Assembly (NCBI RefSeq): GCF_932526225.1
Contig: NC_064040.1
Location: 12,502,856 to 12,566,855 of the forward strand
Direction: 5' to 3'
Source: Nematostella vectensis
Lineage: Eukaryota; Cnidaria; Anthozoa; Actiniaria; Edwardsiidae
Length of the DNA stretch: 64,000 nucleotides
Position 1 is the first letter of the stretch. Every line of letters starts with the position of its first letter. The position numbers and the translations under genes are program-made. This document shows, one piece after another, positions 45,623 through 57,730 of this stretch. The notes below the pieces were generated by a model. It worked only from the letters and a program-made list of their open reading frames with translations, was not told the origin of the DNA and did no database searches.

Positions 45623-48482
45623 GATGGCTTATTGTAAACTTAACGAGGGTCTTTAAGTCTATGTCGCCATGGGTTATAGTGTGAGATTCTCAAATTTTTT
45701 GGAGACAATCTGTAAACAAACCTAGATTTTATTATTTTTCTCTAGAAGTTGAGTCTAAGCTCGGTCCAATTCGTTCAGAATGCGTAATTCTTGAAACTAA
45801 ATTAGCTATGTGTACTTATGCGATGATATTTTGTGATTTGGTAAAAGAAGGAACTACCTTAAAGAAACATTGTCATGAGTACGGCCATCCATATAAAAAT
45901 TCTTTCCAAATAACGTTCTTACTGGGTACGCTTAAACCCATCCATATCGCCTTTTTAAGAGGTTATACGAGAACCAAGATCTTAAAAATTAGAGGTTTAA
46001 GTGTTAGGAGATTGTAATAGATTCAGCTGTCATCTTCACCGGAGATTATCCGATGCCAGCCACATTCACCAACCTCAAACCATTGCGGTCCTCTAACATT
46101 TTAGAGCCCCAACAGACTGCGGCTTGTGCGTTTTAACTGTACAAAATATTGTGGATAAATAAAGGAATTAGAAACAGCTGATACAGTTGGGAATTACCTC
46201 TGAAACTTTAGTTTACTTAGTAAAAAAATCGTCAAATTTCCGCTTGTTTGACAACCAAGGGCTGAGAGGTTTGTATGAATTTCTGATCTCCTTTCTTAAA
46301 CAGCCGAGGCTTGTTGAACGTTTTGGACATTGAACATTTTGCGTCTGTGAGCAATAGTTAATCAACTTTAATTTGCCCCCTCTAGAGAAATAGTTACACA
46401 ATAGAAAAATATGAAAGTGTGTGATATATCTGAGTTAACTAAATATTAAAATTACAGAATTGTAAAGCTGCGATAAAAAAACTTTCAAAAAGTTTTGCGG
46501 AATTTGTGAGCGTTGTATTTTCAGTTTTTATTTTTTTCTGATTTCCCTCTGAGCATGCGGTCATGTATCAATCTGTGTTTATCTCAAACATAAAAATTTC
46601 ATTTTTTCCACTGATTTAGAGACGTCTCAAATAATTATCAACAAAATTAGAAAATGCTTGGATAATAAGCTCTCCCCTATTTCAATCGCAAAATTTGAGA
46701 CAATACCTCGATTGAAGTTTTTGTTATTTTGCATGTGAATTGATAACTTATAATGGTACCTAGAACCTTTTCAATTACTACAAGAAGTACAAGAAAAGTC
46801 TCGTTTTTATGCTTTTGTTCATGGCTTGGACGTATAAAGAAATACCTGCCCTTTCGCACATTATCCACAAGAGATATACCTCTGAATAACGTATACCTCT
46901 GAATAACTGAAGAATTTTACCATTCACTTGAGCTAAGACCAGCACAAAAATAGACTAACTGCAGTGTTGATCACTATTTATTTTGACTATTGTTTCGTTT
47001 TGTTTTTGTCATTTCCAATTTTAAAGATTTTTTTCTGTCACTAACTTTACACTAATTTAGCAGATGTTTTGCCAATCGACCGTTGACCATTTCTATTTGC
47101 TAATCCATTGGATTCGTTTTAAGGCATTTGCCATTTATATGCTGTGGAAAATAGATTACCAATGACGATAGCTTTTTACTTGAGGAAATTGTGTGAATTT
47201 TAAGTTTAGTTCTTTGAAATTCATGTCTTTCTTGTGGATACAATTAAGTTGTTTAAACATAGAAAAAACGGTTTTTGGACAGAAGGAATTTCGAAAAAAA
47301 TAGGAATTGTCCGCTTTTTCCCCTTTTGTCCGAGTACTATTTTGTAGACTATTTAATATTTTTTATGTTATATCTTGAAAGTTAAAGAATTATTTCTACC
47401 TATCGTAACGTATAAATATATTTTATGAGCTACTATTTAGTTTATTTGTCTGAGGCCAAATTTGATTAACCATCCAAAAAAAAGAGTTCGCCTATTCATT
47501 TATTTTTTTTGTTAAAAAGTAAAAACAATCGACGCATTTTGCGTACACAAAAGCCTTCAGTGTATCAAAAATAGAATTATTCAAAATATAAATACAACAG
47601 TCTGACTTTCTTATCATGTTTTTTCTTAAAAAAAGGTCCAGTTTGTTAACCAATGTTCTAGAATGCTCCATGCAAACAGAAATTAGTTTTCTGGCTTAGT
47701 GTGAATGTAAATTTTAATCGAGTGGGGTTTGACTACTCTCCTCCATGCAACCCATTGTAAATTACTGCTGTTTAAGGTTTAGTATACATGACGCTTTTAG
47801 ATTGTTTTGCGCAATTCTCCGGAGATAATTTTCTGAAGTTTTACGACAACTATGTATTTATGACAAAAAGTATGTATTTGAATCTGTTGTAGCTCCTTTA
47901 CTATTGTATTGACCCATTCTCTTGGTAACAAAAAATAACTGTTCTTCGTTTTCTAAGGGAGATAGAATAGTCAATCCAAAGTGGTTTTCACATGTAAAAG
48001 GAAAATATTCTGTTGCAGGGTTTTGTTTATAAACAAGCCATTAAGTAACATTCAATATTAGTAGACCACTACACAAAACATGCTAGTCCTAGCCATACAA
48101 TCTTTTTTTATAAGAACGCCCAGCCTGAGATTTCACTAAATTGGAAGAACATGCTAAAAACATGCCGAGGTTCAAATAGCAGAAATTTTTGCCCTTTCTT
48201 GTCCTGATGCGTTCTAAACTGCAGAATCAAATTGTGCTCATAGTAACAACCTTGTTATTGCTATTGATCATAAGTGTAATTCTCTTCCTAATAATTCATT
48301 GGGTATTGAATTCGTATATACACTAAAATTTACGAACATCGTTAAGAACATATTCAGCCTTAAAATGTCCAAAAATAAGGTCCCAGCCTCAACTGAAAAC
48401 TAGACGTTCTTATATAAAAAAAGAGTGTACTCGGCTATGTAGCTTGGCTATTTTATAGCGTAAGCTTCATGTAAGCCATGCA
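45623..48482. other. AT-rich interval, nothing recognised
   Basis: Short open frames only (for example 45808-46017 and 46677-46868), without splice or family support. Confidence 0.4.
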
Positions 48483-48484
48483 AA

Positions 48485-49017
48485 CAAGCTGTACCTAGGG
48501 ACCACCTACACAGCGAGCCATGTACCAAAACACTGTACCACACAAGCTGTACCTAGGGACCATCTCCACAGTGAGCCATGTACCAACACACTGCATCACA
48601 CAAGCTGTACCTAGGGATTACCTGCACAGCGAGCCATGCACCAACACACTGTACCACACAAGTGGTACCTAGGGACACATGCATAGTGAGCCATGCACCA
48701 ACACACTGCACCACACAAGCTGTATCTAGGGACCACCTACACAGTGAACCATGCCCCAACACACTGCACCACACAAGTGGTACCTAGGGACACATGCATA
48801 GTGAGCCATGCACCAACACACTGCACCACACAAGCTGTATCTAGGGACCACCTACACAGTGAACCATGCCCCAACACACTGCACCACACAAGCTGTATCT
48901 AGGGACCACCTACACAGTGAGCCATTCACTAACACACTGCACCACACAAGCTGTACCTATGGACCCCTGTACAGTGAGCCGTGCACCAACACACTGCACC
49001 ACACAAGCTGTTACTAG
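48485..49017. repeat. 58-bp minisatellite, about nine copies
   Basis: The unit contains CAAGCTGTACCTAGGGACCA, then CACAG-GAGCCATG and CAACACACTGCACCACA. Sub-variants alternate (GTGGTACCTAGGGACACATG versus CTGTATCTAGGGACCACC), giving a two-unit higher-order period of about 115 bp. Several frames on both strands stay open across it. Confidence 0.9.
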
Positions 49018-50051
49018 GGACCAGCTAGGAGGCAGTTGTTTTGACGCGTTGCCCTACCATGATGACTTTAAGGAGAGCGCCCTTCCCCTTTCTGCCGTCA
49101 CCATTGCGAAAAAATTTAATGAGCTTGAAGAACGATTTTTATGAAATTAGTAAAGGGTAATTTGCTAGTTTTGGACCACGAGAAATGCACTTGTTACCAG
49201 CATGTTGAGACTACAACACGACACAAAAACAATAGCTAGAAACCCGGCAACATGACGGTGGCATGTCTAGACCGGGAATTGGAGATGGCCACCGGACTTT
49301 CCTGTGTGTAGACTTTACACAAACACGCTTAGGGATTTCCTTGTCAAGGCCAGGGTGTACGTAGTATTCGAAGTACTTCAGGCCGGCCCTAGTCCCGCCT
49401 TGTCTAGAATTAATCACTCCTCATGTCGTAGTACAGGTGCCTTTTGATTGGGGCATCATCAAATATTCACGAGTCTAGTGCCAAATACCACGGAGCATTA
49501 ACTAGACTGGAGGCGTAAGCTCCTCGCAGATACCATATTAGTGGCTCACTTATCGGATAGTCTCCTTAGCAAGAGTGAGAGTCGTTGGTAGAGCGCGGGG
49601 AAGGGCCGATCAGGTGTGTGGGTGCTTTCGTATCCCCTGCGTAAGGACAGCGAGGTGTGTAATGATCACGGAAACAGTTTATGCCAAAATATCCTACGAG
49701 TTACATGTGCTAGTAGCTATAAGCAATTATGAGAATTTGGATCAAGCTTGCCTGAAATCGACTAGACGTTCGAATGGTTAGGTGTTCCCCCTGAACCAGT
49801 AATTCTAAATGACACAACTTGAGCCTTTTGGGCTCTACGTAACCAATTTTAAGACTGTCCAATTTGAACGCACACGTTTATTTATGTTATCTAAATACAT
49901 GTTATGTTATCTACATACATTTCCATTATATCATTTCTGACATGCATTATAAGGAAAGTTTTTTTTACTGTTGATTATGCAATGAGTCTAGTCTTTTGTA
50001 TTTTTTAATATTTTTTTTCTGGAAAATTCTGACTCTGTGAATTTCTTTCAG
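49018..50051. other. Interval before the secreted-protein gene
   Basis: No supported exon. A 5' UTR exon of the plus-strand gene starting at 50052 must lie upstream but cannot be placed. Confidence 0.35.
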
Positions 50052-53000
50052 GTTCTGGAAGCGCGCCAAACAGCAATGGTCCCTTCTCCTTTATTACCTC
50101 CCATAAACACAGCTATTCTACTTCTTTTTATTACAGGTTTGTTTAATTGTCACATAAAAATAACTATGTTGTGAAAGCAGTATTAACTTCATTGAATTTG
50201 GCTGCTATGATTTCATGTTTTTTCTCTCGCAGTGCACTTCATGTTGAAGTGCCGCGTTTGAAGTATTTCGTTACGCTTGTTTACATGTTTCCTTTAAAGC
50301 TGTTGCAGTTTTAATGGACTTGGTAGGACAATCCATGTTTATTTTACATCAAAGGAAAGTCTAAGAAAAGCGATCTATCCTTTATTATGAGAAATTATTC
50401 GCTGTTTGTTTACGTTGCATTATCGTATGATAAAACGCGAGCAAAACCTCATGCAAAAGTCAAATTGCAGATATTTTCTTCTTTACCATGCTAGAACAGA
50501 TATTGATCCTACAATTTCCCAAACTTGCTTCCACAAAGGATTATGGCTTTATACTGAGCAGGGCCTTTCTATGGCTTTATACTAAGCAGGGCCTTTCTTT
50601 AAGTGATACTAAAACAGATAAAGTTAAACTTTAACAATATTTTGTAGGACTTTAAGTGAAACACGCCTTGTTATTGTTCTTTAAACCGTTATTTTAAACT
50701 ACCTCTTACTTCTATTCTTTATTTTTGAAATCACGTGTAACTAGCTGAAAAAGCCTTTAATAGTGTGATATCTTTGTCGTCAATTTAACCGGTAAGCATA
50801 AAAAAAACGCTTCACTAACATTCGTCAATGTTTTGTTCGTTATTTTTATTAATGAATTTATTTTCTATATTTTATTTTGTGCTAGACATAACATGAAGAT
50901 GTTGTTTTAAGTATCGATGATCGATGAAATTTTTGTTTTGTTTTGATGTTTCGTGCAATGGACTTTTTAGTGGCTCTTCAGCCACCCGTTTTTCAGATAA
51001 ACATACCTCGTTTGCATCCGAGTTCGTAGTCTTGCGACCGCCGTGAATAAAGAATCTTTGCTCGCCTGTAAATGACTTCTCGACGCAAAGTTTGATTTAC
51101 TACTCTTTTTTTTTCCGAGACGAGTAAAAAATGGAATTCTTTGCGGTCTCGAAACTGCGAATTCGGCTGTGAACTAGTTTTACGGCTGCGACAACAATCA
51201 TATGCCTGGTGGTAGCATTCATATTTTTCAAAACAACTCCGTTGCTTAGCCTTGGAAGCTTTTGAATTCCGTAGCATACCCGCAACTTGCACAATACCTC
51301 AGGAAACATAATGGCATTTTCTTTAAAGCACGTGTGCCTAAACAAACTTTAACATTCATTTGCCAGAGGGCTTGCAACTCTAACCAACAAAAGGTGTGCG
51401 CCAATCTCTCCTCGCTATTGGTTTTCTTTGTTGTTTATTAACTGCGAAAAGGGCAATAAAACCTCTTTGTTTAGAATATGAGTGTTTAACTTTAATGCTG
51501 ATTAAGACAGCACGATTAAGTCGTACACGACCCGCCTACAACAATATGTCTTAGCACACTTCGACGTTCGTAGTCGGGCATCGTAGCCGAGTCGTAGGCC
51601 GATTTACACTCTACGACTCGAGTCTTAGATGTGTTGCGGGCAACTCGCATACGACTAAATCACGGCTAAAACAGCCTTTGCGAGCCTTGGCATAGGAAGG
51701 GAATCTAAGCTCGTAAATATTTTTAGGTAAAGTAATTTCTAGATTTTCTTTGATAGTTTAAGTAGTTTCTATGTCTTAACTAATTAACTTGTACCAAATT
51801 AACTTAAACTGCCTAGCATTCATGACAACTATATTTCAACTGACATCGAATTCTTGTTTTATTGTATTAACCTGCGGAGACACCAATGAGAAAATTTATA
51901 TTTTCAAATAAGACTGACCAAGTTTTTTAATTAGCAATTTGTCGGTTGATTTTACAAAGATAAATCAAATGTGGGGTTACGAATTTTACTTTCGGTGATG
52001 GTTTGATACATGTTTTGATTCCCCTCGTGTAATGAGTAACACGCGACTGCGAAGAAAAAAACATTCGCCAAAAACAATATTTTCCTATCTGAATCCCTAC
52101 CTTCGTCAATTTCTTCTTTACTACCCGTTTCCATTTTTGTTCGTCCGTTCATCTCTGTCTGTCTGTCTCTGTCTCTCTGTCTTTGTATCTCTCTCTCTCT
52201 CTGTCTCTATCTGTCTCTCTGCCTCTCTCTCTCAAGCAATTTTATGTTATTTTCCTTCCTTTTTAATAATGCGTTCCTGTCAAAACACCACCATAAATAC
52301 CATGCTCGCTTTGAAAGAATTTACTCACCTAAAATACCAAACTCCCCCCCCCCTTCCCCCTTCGATTATTTCTCTGCCTAGCCTTTATTTAAATAATTTT
52401 CTTCTCAAGCTCTTTAGTAACTCGCCTCCGTGACGTTCTCTTCTCTTTACATCATTTGATTCTACATATTAATTCAGTTCCTATCTAAACTGACCTTGGT
52501 TTCCAAGTTCGTTTCCAATGGGACAATAAAAAATACAAATATATATTTTAATTATATAACCTTATCGTAAACAAGGTCTGTTATTTTATTCAGACTTTCC
52601 TATACTAACAGTTGTAGATCATTCAGTTGTAGAAATACTTTCATTTATTTTTAGTTTTCTATGATATTCCGAAATATTGCACTTGCTTTTCTTGTTAACA
52701 GTTTTGAAATTAAAAATTTGAGTTCAAATAGAAGGATTGGTTGTGTGCGTTTGTCTTGTTTAATCTATCCGCCTTCAATAAGTGGTAATATGCCAAACAC
52801 CTAGCAAAATGTCAAGGCCATTCATGTCTTGCGAAGTAAGCTATTTTTAAAACAGTTTTAAACGTTTTACTAAATGGATCATTGAAAAAGATAAATGACT
52901 CGTTCAAAGTCTGAAAGGAGGGGAAACATTAAAAACTTATATTAAATGACTGCATTAAAAACTTTACACTGCTAAATAGGACCACCACATCCCTCTACCT

Positions 53001-55736
53001 CTATAAAACGGCCACTTTACGCAGTGGCCATCATTTTATAACGACCACCTCCAGATAATCGCCTTTTCTACACAACAGCTACCTCAATATAACGGCCACT
53101 TAACGCAGTGACCATCATTATATAACGACAATCTGTAGACAATGGCCTTTTCTACACAACAGCTACCTCAACAAAACGACCACAACGCAGTGAACATCAT
53201 TAATCTCTTCATAACAGCCATTTTTAGATAAATAACGGCCACCTTAACATAACGACCACATCTACGTCGATCGCCTCTAAATAACAGCCACTCTAGATAA
53301 AGGCCACTACTTCACAACGGCCACTTCTAAATAATGATCACCCCTACATAACGACCACCTCTACATAACGAGCACCTTTTATAAAATAGTCATCTTGAAA
53401 AATTGTCACTTCTGATGTGGTGACCAACACAGATCTTTATGAAATATTCGATAGTATTTTTACAAAATGATGTTGCAAAGTTATGTGGTTATGTTTTTTT
53501 TTTACTAAAATGCCTCAAACTGACCCCTTTACTTGTTTACAGCTGGTTTGTGCGCCGATCCAGAACATAAAGGAGCAATCAAGGTGAGTCTCCAACACCA
53601 TTAGTGAAATCACGATAGAAGAAGTGGACGGGAGATGGCAAAGGTACAAAAACTCCACGGTGAGGTGGGCGATGGAGGGTTTCTAAAACTAGTACAAATA
53701 GCTGCATTTATGGCTCCGATATGTCCCCGCTTATCTTATCTCCCCAAGTTGGGGAAGAGGGGAGGGGTCGACAGCGAGCATTCGAGTAGCGAATTCTAAC
53801 ACCCAGAAGAAACATAAATGTTTAATCAGCTGGCCCTCTTTTTCCGTATTCGGAGCATTTTGTGAGCTTTTTTGTGTTGCTTTGTTCGGTTGCACGAATT
53901 TTTCTAAAACAAAATCGACCAAAAAACCAAAGCCAACAACAACAAAAAAAAAACAAGAAACAAACAGGTCTTAAAGTTGATAATGGGAGAGGACGAGCAC
54001 TCTTATTATCCTGAAGATATCGAAGAGGAAAATTTTGACAAAAAGAAAACAATAAGATCACGAGCCGCCACCGATAGCCAAGAAATACAAAGCTTAAATT
54101 ATTTATATCGGATAAACAAACAAATGAATAAATAACAAGGGGTGTAAAGACCCAGAAAAGTCTCTTTAAGATAAATACTACCTGTTATTTGTAAATGCAA
54201 TATTTCCATCAAATCAAAAAAAGCACAAAGCGATTGGCCTTTTCATTTTACTCGAAAACTCCACATACCGTGGAGTTTTCGAACTAAACATTCCATCCAT
54301 GCCGTGAAGACTGACAACTCACCTTTCTTTGTTATTGTTTGGATCAACTTCATGTATGATAAAACCTGTAGCTTCCAAAAGTCGTCCAATTACTTGTTGT
54401 TGAATCTTTTCACTCATTTACATTTTTGATTTGGCAGCGCGCGAGTGTTTCTTGTTTTCCCGCCTTTTTGAAATCGATCGATAAACTAGTCGATATTCGC
54501 GCGAAAGCGAAAGTTGATTTGTTTTCTTGTCATTTATATTTTAAAAAGCCATATAATATCACCTCGACCTCGAGTAATATCAAACCTCGGAAATATCAAA
54601 CTGAGGCTTTGGCGTATCGACATTGCAAGTAGTTAATATTTCCGCGTGATCTAAAAGTCCCTGGGAAAGAGCCTCTGCTGCTTAAACGCGTTTAATGTTT
54701 TTTTTATGGACCATTTATTAATTTTTTTATACTTATCTTGCGTTTCTCAATTTCCGGTACTGAAATGGCTCATATGACCATTTTTTTAATGAACGAATTT
54801 TCGATGTGCCGTGTCACAATCTCAGCCTTAACAACCATTTCACTCTTAAAATACTTAAAAAAGCAATTTATCCAGTTTCATGAATACAGAACCTCCCAAA
54901 TACGTACGGATATAAGTTTTGAGATCCATTTAAAAAATATCGTTTTATTTATCTTTATTTATATATATCGGTTTTATTACCAGATCTTTTTATTTTCCAT
55001 TTATACACTGTAAAGAAATTCCAGGATGACAACATTTGAGAGGGTATACACCGCAGCTAACGACTAATAACTTTCTGTTGCTTGCTAGAGTGCTATTCTA
55101 AATGCCACTTTCTTTAATCACTTTGTGAGCATTTAAAAGCTTATAAGATAGAAGCGTTTTAGACGTCCGAGGGATATAAAGGGGGGACAAAATGTTTCGT
55201 TTAAGTGCTGTTAAGGACGCTTTGCGTTTATTGGCTTTTACATCAGGAATAGCATAAGCTCTGTTCACACTAGGGAAAACGTAAGCTCTGTTCACACGTG
55301 ACACACACTAGGCAGCAAATACTCCATTCACAGTACATCTAAAAAAATTCAGCGAACTCTTCGTTGGAGACTCTAGAACCTTCGGTTAGTGCATTTATTT
55401 GGTTACCTTTGTTGTTGGTGTAGGGTTACCTGTGTTATTGGTGCTGGGTTACCTGTTATTGGTGTTGGGTTACCTGTATTTCAAGAGTGGGAGTCTTTTT
55501 TGGCCCCTGCATTAAACGCTAAATTGGGCACCCAGGGGCTGTCCACTTTATACAAGCTTTACTAAATAATGTTCTTTATAAGGTTTTTAGTGTGCCCGAT
55601 GTATACAGGGTTGTGTGTCTCTAGGTCACTAACACCTCTCCTTTGTAGGGTCGTCCACGCATGACCTAACAAAAGTTCATATTTTCCAGGGCCTAAAAAC
55701 AAATAAGAACACAACGAAAGACGAATTTAACGCGGT
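50052..55736 (+). CDS. Secreted or membrane protein, first three exons (signal peptide)
   Basis: Exon 50052-50136 starts after TTTCTTTCAG with a short 5' UTR, ATG at 50076, and ends in phase 1. Exons 53543-53583 (41 nt) and 55692-55736 (45 nt) follow in phase. Together they read MVPSPLLPPINTAILLLF, then ITAGLCADPEHKGAIK, then GLKTNKNTTKDEFNA. The first part is a good signal peptide with a likely cut after GLCA. NTT is an N-glycosylation sequon. The donor GTAAGT at 55737 shows that the gene continues, but further exons were not found; the Penelope palindrome may sit in a later intron. The family is unknown. The first intron is 3.4 kb and the second 2.1 kb. Confidence 0.55.
52150..52245. repeat. 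CT/CTGT microsatellite
   Basis: Run of CTGT and CTCT units in intron 1 of the signal-peptide gene. Confidence 0.8.
52985..53400. repeat. Degenerate repeat of ATAACGACCACC-type units
   Basis: About twenty loosely spaced units alternate ATAACGACCACCTCTA and ATAACGGCCACTT. One larger block (TTTACGCAGTGGCCATCATT, then TAACGAC) is duplicated at about 53014 and 53101. Intronic. Confidence 0.65.
54252..54282. repeat. 13-bp perfect hairpin
   Basis: TCGAAAACTCCAC and GTGGAGTTTTCGA flank a 5-nt loop, about 40 bp downstream of the minus-strand first exon's donor. Confidence 0.7.
54323..54417 (-). CDS. First coding exon of an antisense gene in the intron
   Basis: On the minus strand, ATG at 54417 opens MSEKIQQQVIGRLLEATGFI, then IHEVDPNNNKE, and reaches AAAG|GTGAGT in phase 2. 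The composition is clearly coding-like, with a helical start. The protein was not recognised and later exons, toward lower coordinates, were not found. It lies inside intron 2 of the plus-strand signal-peptide gene, so the two genes interleave on opposite strands. E2F-like sites within 90 bp upstream suggest a cell-cycle or chromatin gene (inference). Confidence 0.5.
54455..54464 (-). promoter_or_regulatory. E2F-like site
   Basis: TTTTCCCGCC lies 38 bp upstream of the minus-strand ATG at 54417 and matches the E2F consensus TTTSSCGC on the plus strand. Confidence 0.4.
54496..54505. promoter_or_regulatory. Palindromic E2F-like site
   Basis: TTCGCGCGAA, followed by AGCGAAAG, lies 79 bp upstream of the same ATG. 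Confidence 0.4.
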
Positions 55737-55950
55737 AAGTCTCACGGGATTGCAAGACATCTTATTAACCTTCTCCCCCCCCCTTCCCCCTTCCAACAAT
55801 ATTAATCCAATTGGGAATATGACGTTTGCGTGACACTGAACGTATTGAATTACACGTTCATTGTGTGAGGCACTCTATACACGCGTGACACTGTTCTGTT
55901 GCGTGACACTGTTTAGGGTCACTTTATTAGAATATAGTCCCCTTACACTT

Positions 55951-56560
55951 AGGGGCCACACTACCACACTAACACGGATTCGTTTGAGTATACTTTTTGA
56001 TACGTTTAGGCCTTCCGTCCACACTAACACGGATTCGTTTGAGTATACTTTTTGATACGTTTAGGCCTTCCGTCCACACTAACACGGATTCGTTTGAGTA
56101 TACTTTTTGATACGTTTAGGCCTTCCGTCCACACTAACACGGATTCGTTTGAGTATACTTTTTGATCCGTTTAGGCCTTCCATCCACACTAACACGCGCG
56201 CTGGATCCCGCGAATCCGGATACTTTTGAAAACGCCGTCGAAAGTGAAACAAAATGAATCCGTATACTTTAGCCCGTAGTGCCGTATACTTTAGCCCGTA
56301 GTGTAGACGGTCGAATCAGTATCAAAATGAAAACGATGGCGTCATATCGCAGGCGCGCGCTGCTTTGAGCATGCGCATTTCATAACAATGACGTCACCCT
56401 GTACTTTTCAGCGTTTTCAAACGTTTGAATCCGTGTTAGTGTGGACGTCTGGATCCTGGCGAACACGATGCGAAAACGATAGTGTGGACGCGGATCAAGT
56501 GATGCGTTTCGGCGAAACGAATCCGGATACTTTTGAATCCGTGTTAGAGGGACGACCCCT
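55951..56560. mobile_element. Inverted-repeat element with internal 55-bp tandem repeats
   Basis: Imperfect terminal repeats: AGGGGCCACACTACCACACT leading to AACACGGATTCG at the left, and the complement of AGGGGTCGTCCCTCTAACAC leading to GGATTC at the right. Near the left end, four exact or nearly exact 55-bp units start CCACACTAACACGGATTCGT at 55964, 56019, 56074 and 56129, with a fifth partial unit at 56184. No ORF. Confidence 0.75.
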
Positions 56561-57447
56561 GAGTTGTGTGACGTCACGCTTAAACTGTGTGACACTGACT
56601 ATGTGATTGCGAAGGTCTCTCTTTGATATCGTTAGCTGAGAAGAAATTGTCAACGCTGCTTAGGGAATTTATCTTTGCAAGAGCACGTGGCGACCAATGG
56701 TCGCTAGTTGAGATGTTATCGGACGCGTGAAAGAACACTTTGTTATTTTGGACTAAGTCAAGCTCGAAATATCTGGCTTCGACTAGCCTAATTATCTGCA
56801 AACTTTAATTGTTCCCAAATATCACATGAACCACATGTTATCTGTACAATTCTTTCATTCTGAGTCTAAGCACATCACGACCGCCTTCAAGGCTCTATTC
56901 CTCTTTATATCATGTTATAGATTTGCTAACGGGACATATCGATAAAAATGTTTCGTTATTTTGCTTATGCATTTGCCCTTATAGCAAATTGTACTTTCTA
57001 TTATTTTTATTAGCGTATCTTTCATTTTTTACATTCGCTTTTACGTTCGCTGTCATATCTATCACCTGCAATTAAAGTGTATGTAAACTCACTCTCAAAA
57101 AAGGCTTATTGTTATTTAAAGGTACTTTTATAACATTTTAAGGCCCTGCAAATAACCAGCCGGAGGGAACACTTTCACTGTTCAAAACACAGTTACAGTT
57201 CGAAGTATGTTTTCGTTCGTATCAAGAGAAACCTTATTGGCTAGAGCAATTGTTGACCCGGCTTCTATAATATTATTTAGCATTAGTAAAAAAATCGTTT
57301 GAGAAAGTAATTTCCTGTTTTGTATAGAATAAAGTGTATTGATTTAAGCACGTGTTTTAACAGAAACGTAGGAAGAAACCACCGGACAGCCTCTATCTGC
57401 TGGTGTGCGTCGGACCTTGTGGTCTGCGTCGACAGTTGATTAATTAA
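56561..57447. other. Interval before the Penelope palindrome
   Basis: Nothing recognised apart from simple AT-rich sequence. The palindrome's left edge at 57448 has no clear target duplication with its right edge. Confidence 0.4.
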
Positions 57448-57493
57448 TAAAACCTTTAAAAGAAAAAGTCGACAACAACGCAGATTTATGTTT

Positions 57494-57543
57494 TTTAGAA
57501 CGATATTTCGGCAGGCCAATACCTGCCTTCTTCAGGTTATAAA
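57494..57543 (-). ncRNA. Hammerhead-ribozyme-like motif, left copy
   Basis: Mirror of the motif at 63764-63813: CTGAAGA core, GGCAGG/CCTGCC stem, GAAATATC and GTT closing stem I. Confidence 0.5.
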
Positions 57544-57575
57544 TGAGTTACAATGGCATGTTATAGCTAGTATAT

Positions 57576-57691
57576 GTACAAAGTTCATTGATGATTAACT
57601 AACAAAAGGTAAAAATAGTAATTGAGTGACAAAGTACAAAGTTCATTGATGATTAACTAACAAAAGGTAAAAATAGTAATTTAGTGACTTA
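57576..57691 (-). repeat. 58-bp tandem duplication in the element 3' UTR
   Basis: Two nearly identical units contain CAAAGTTCATTGATGATTAA and CAAAAGGTAAAAATAGTAAT. The same pair is mirrored at 63616-63731. Confidence 0.85.
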
Positions 57692-57730
57692 TGGAAGATG
57701 GTAAATAGGGTGGTGTGGATTACTAAGTAG

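Noticed and set aside
50993-51345. Overlapping minus-strand ORFs near 51.1 kb
   Set aside because: Two frames overlap with no splice signals or family resemblance; likely chance.
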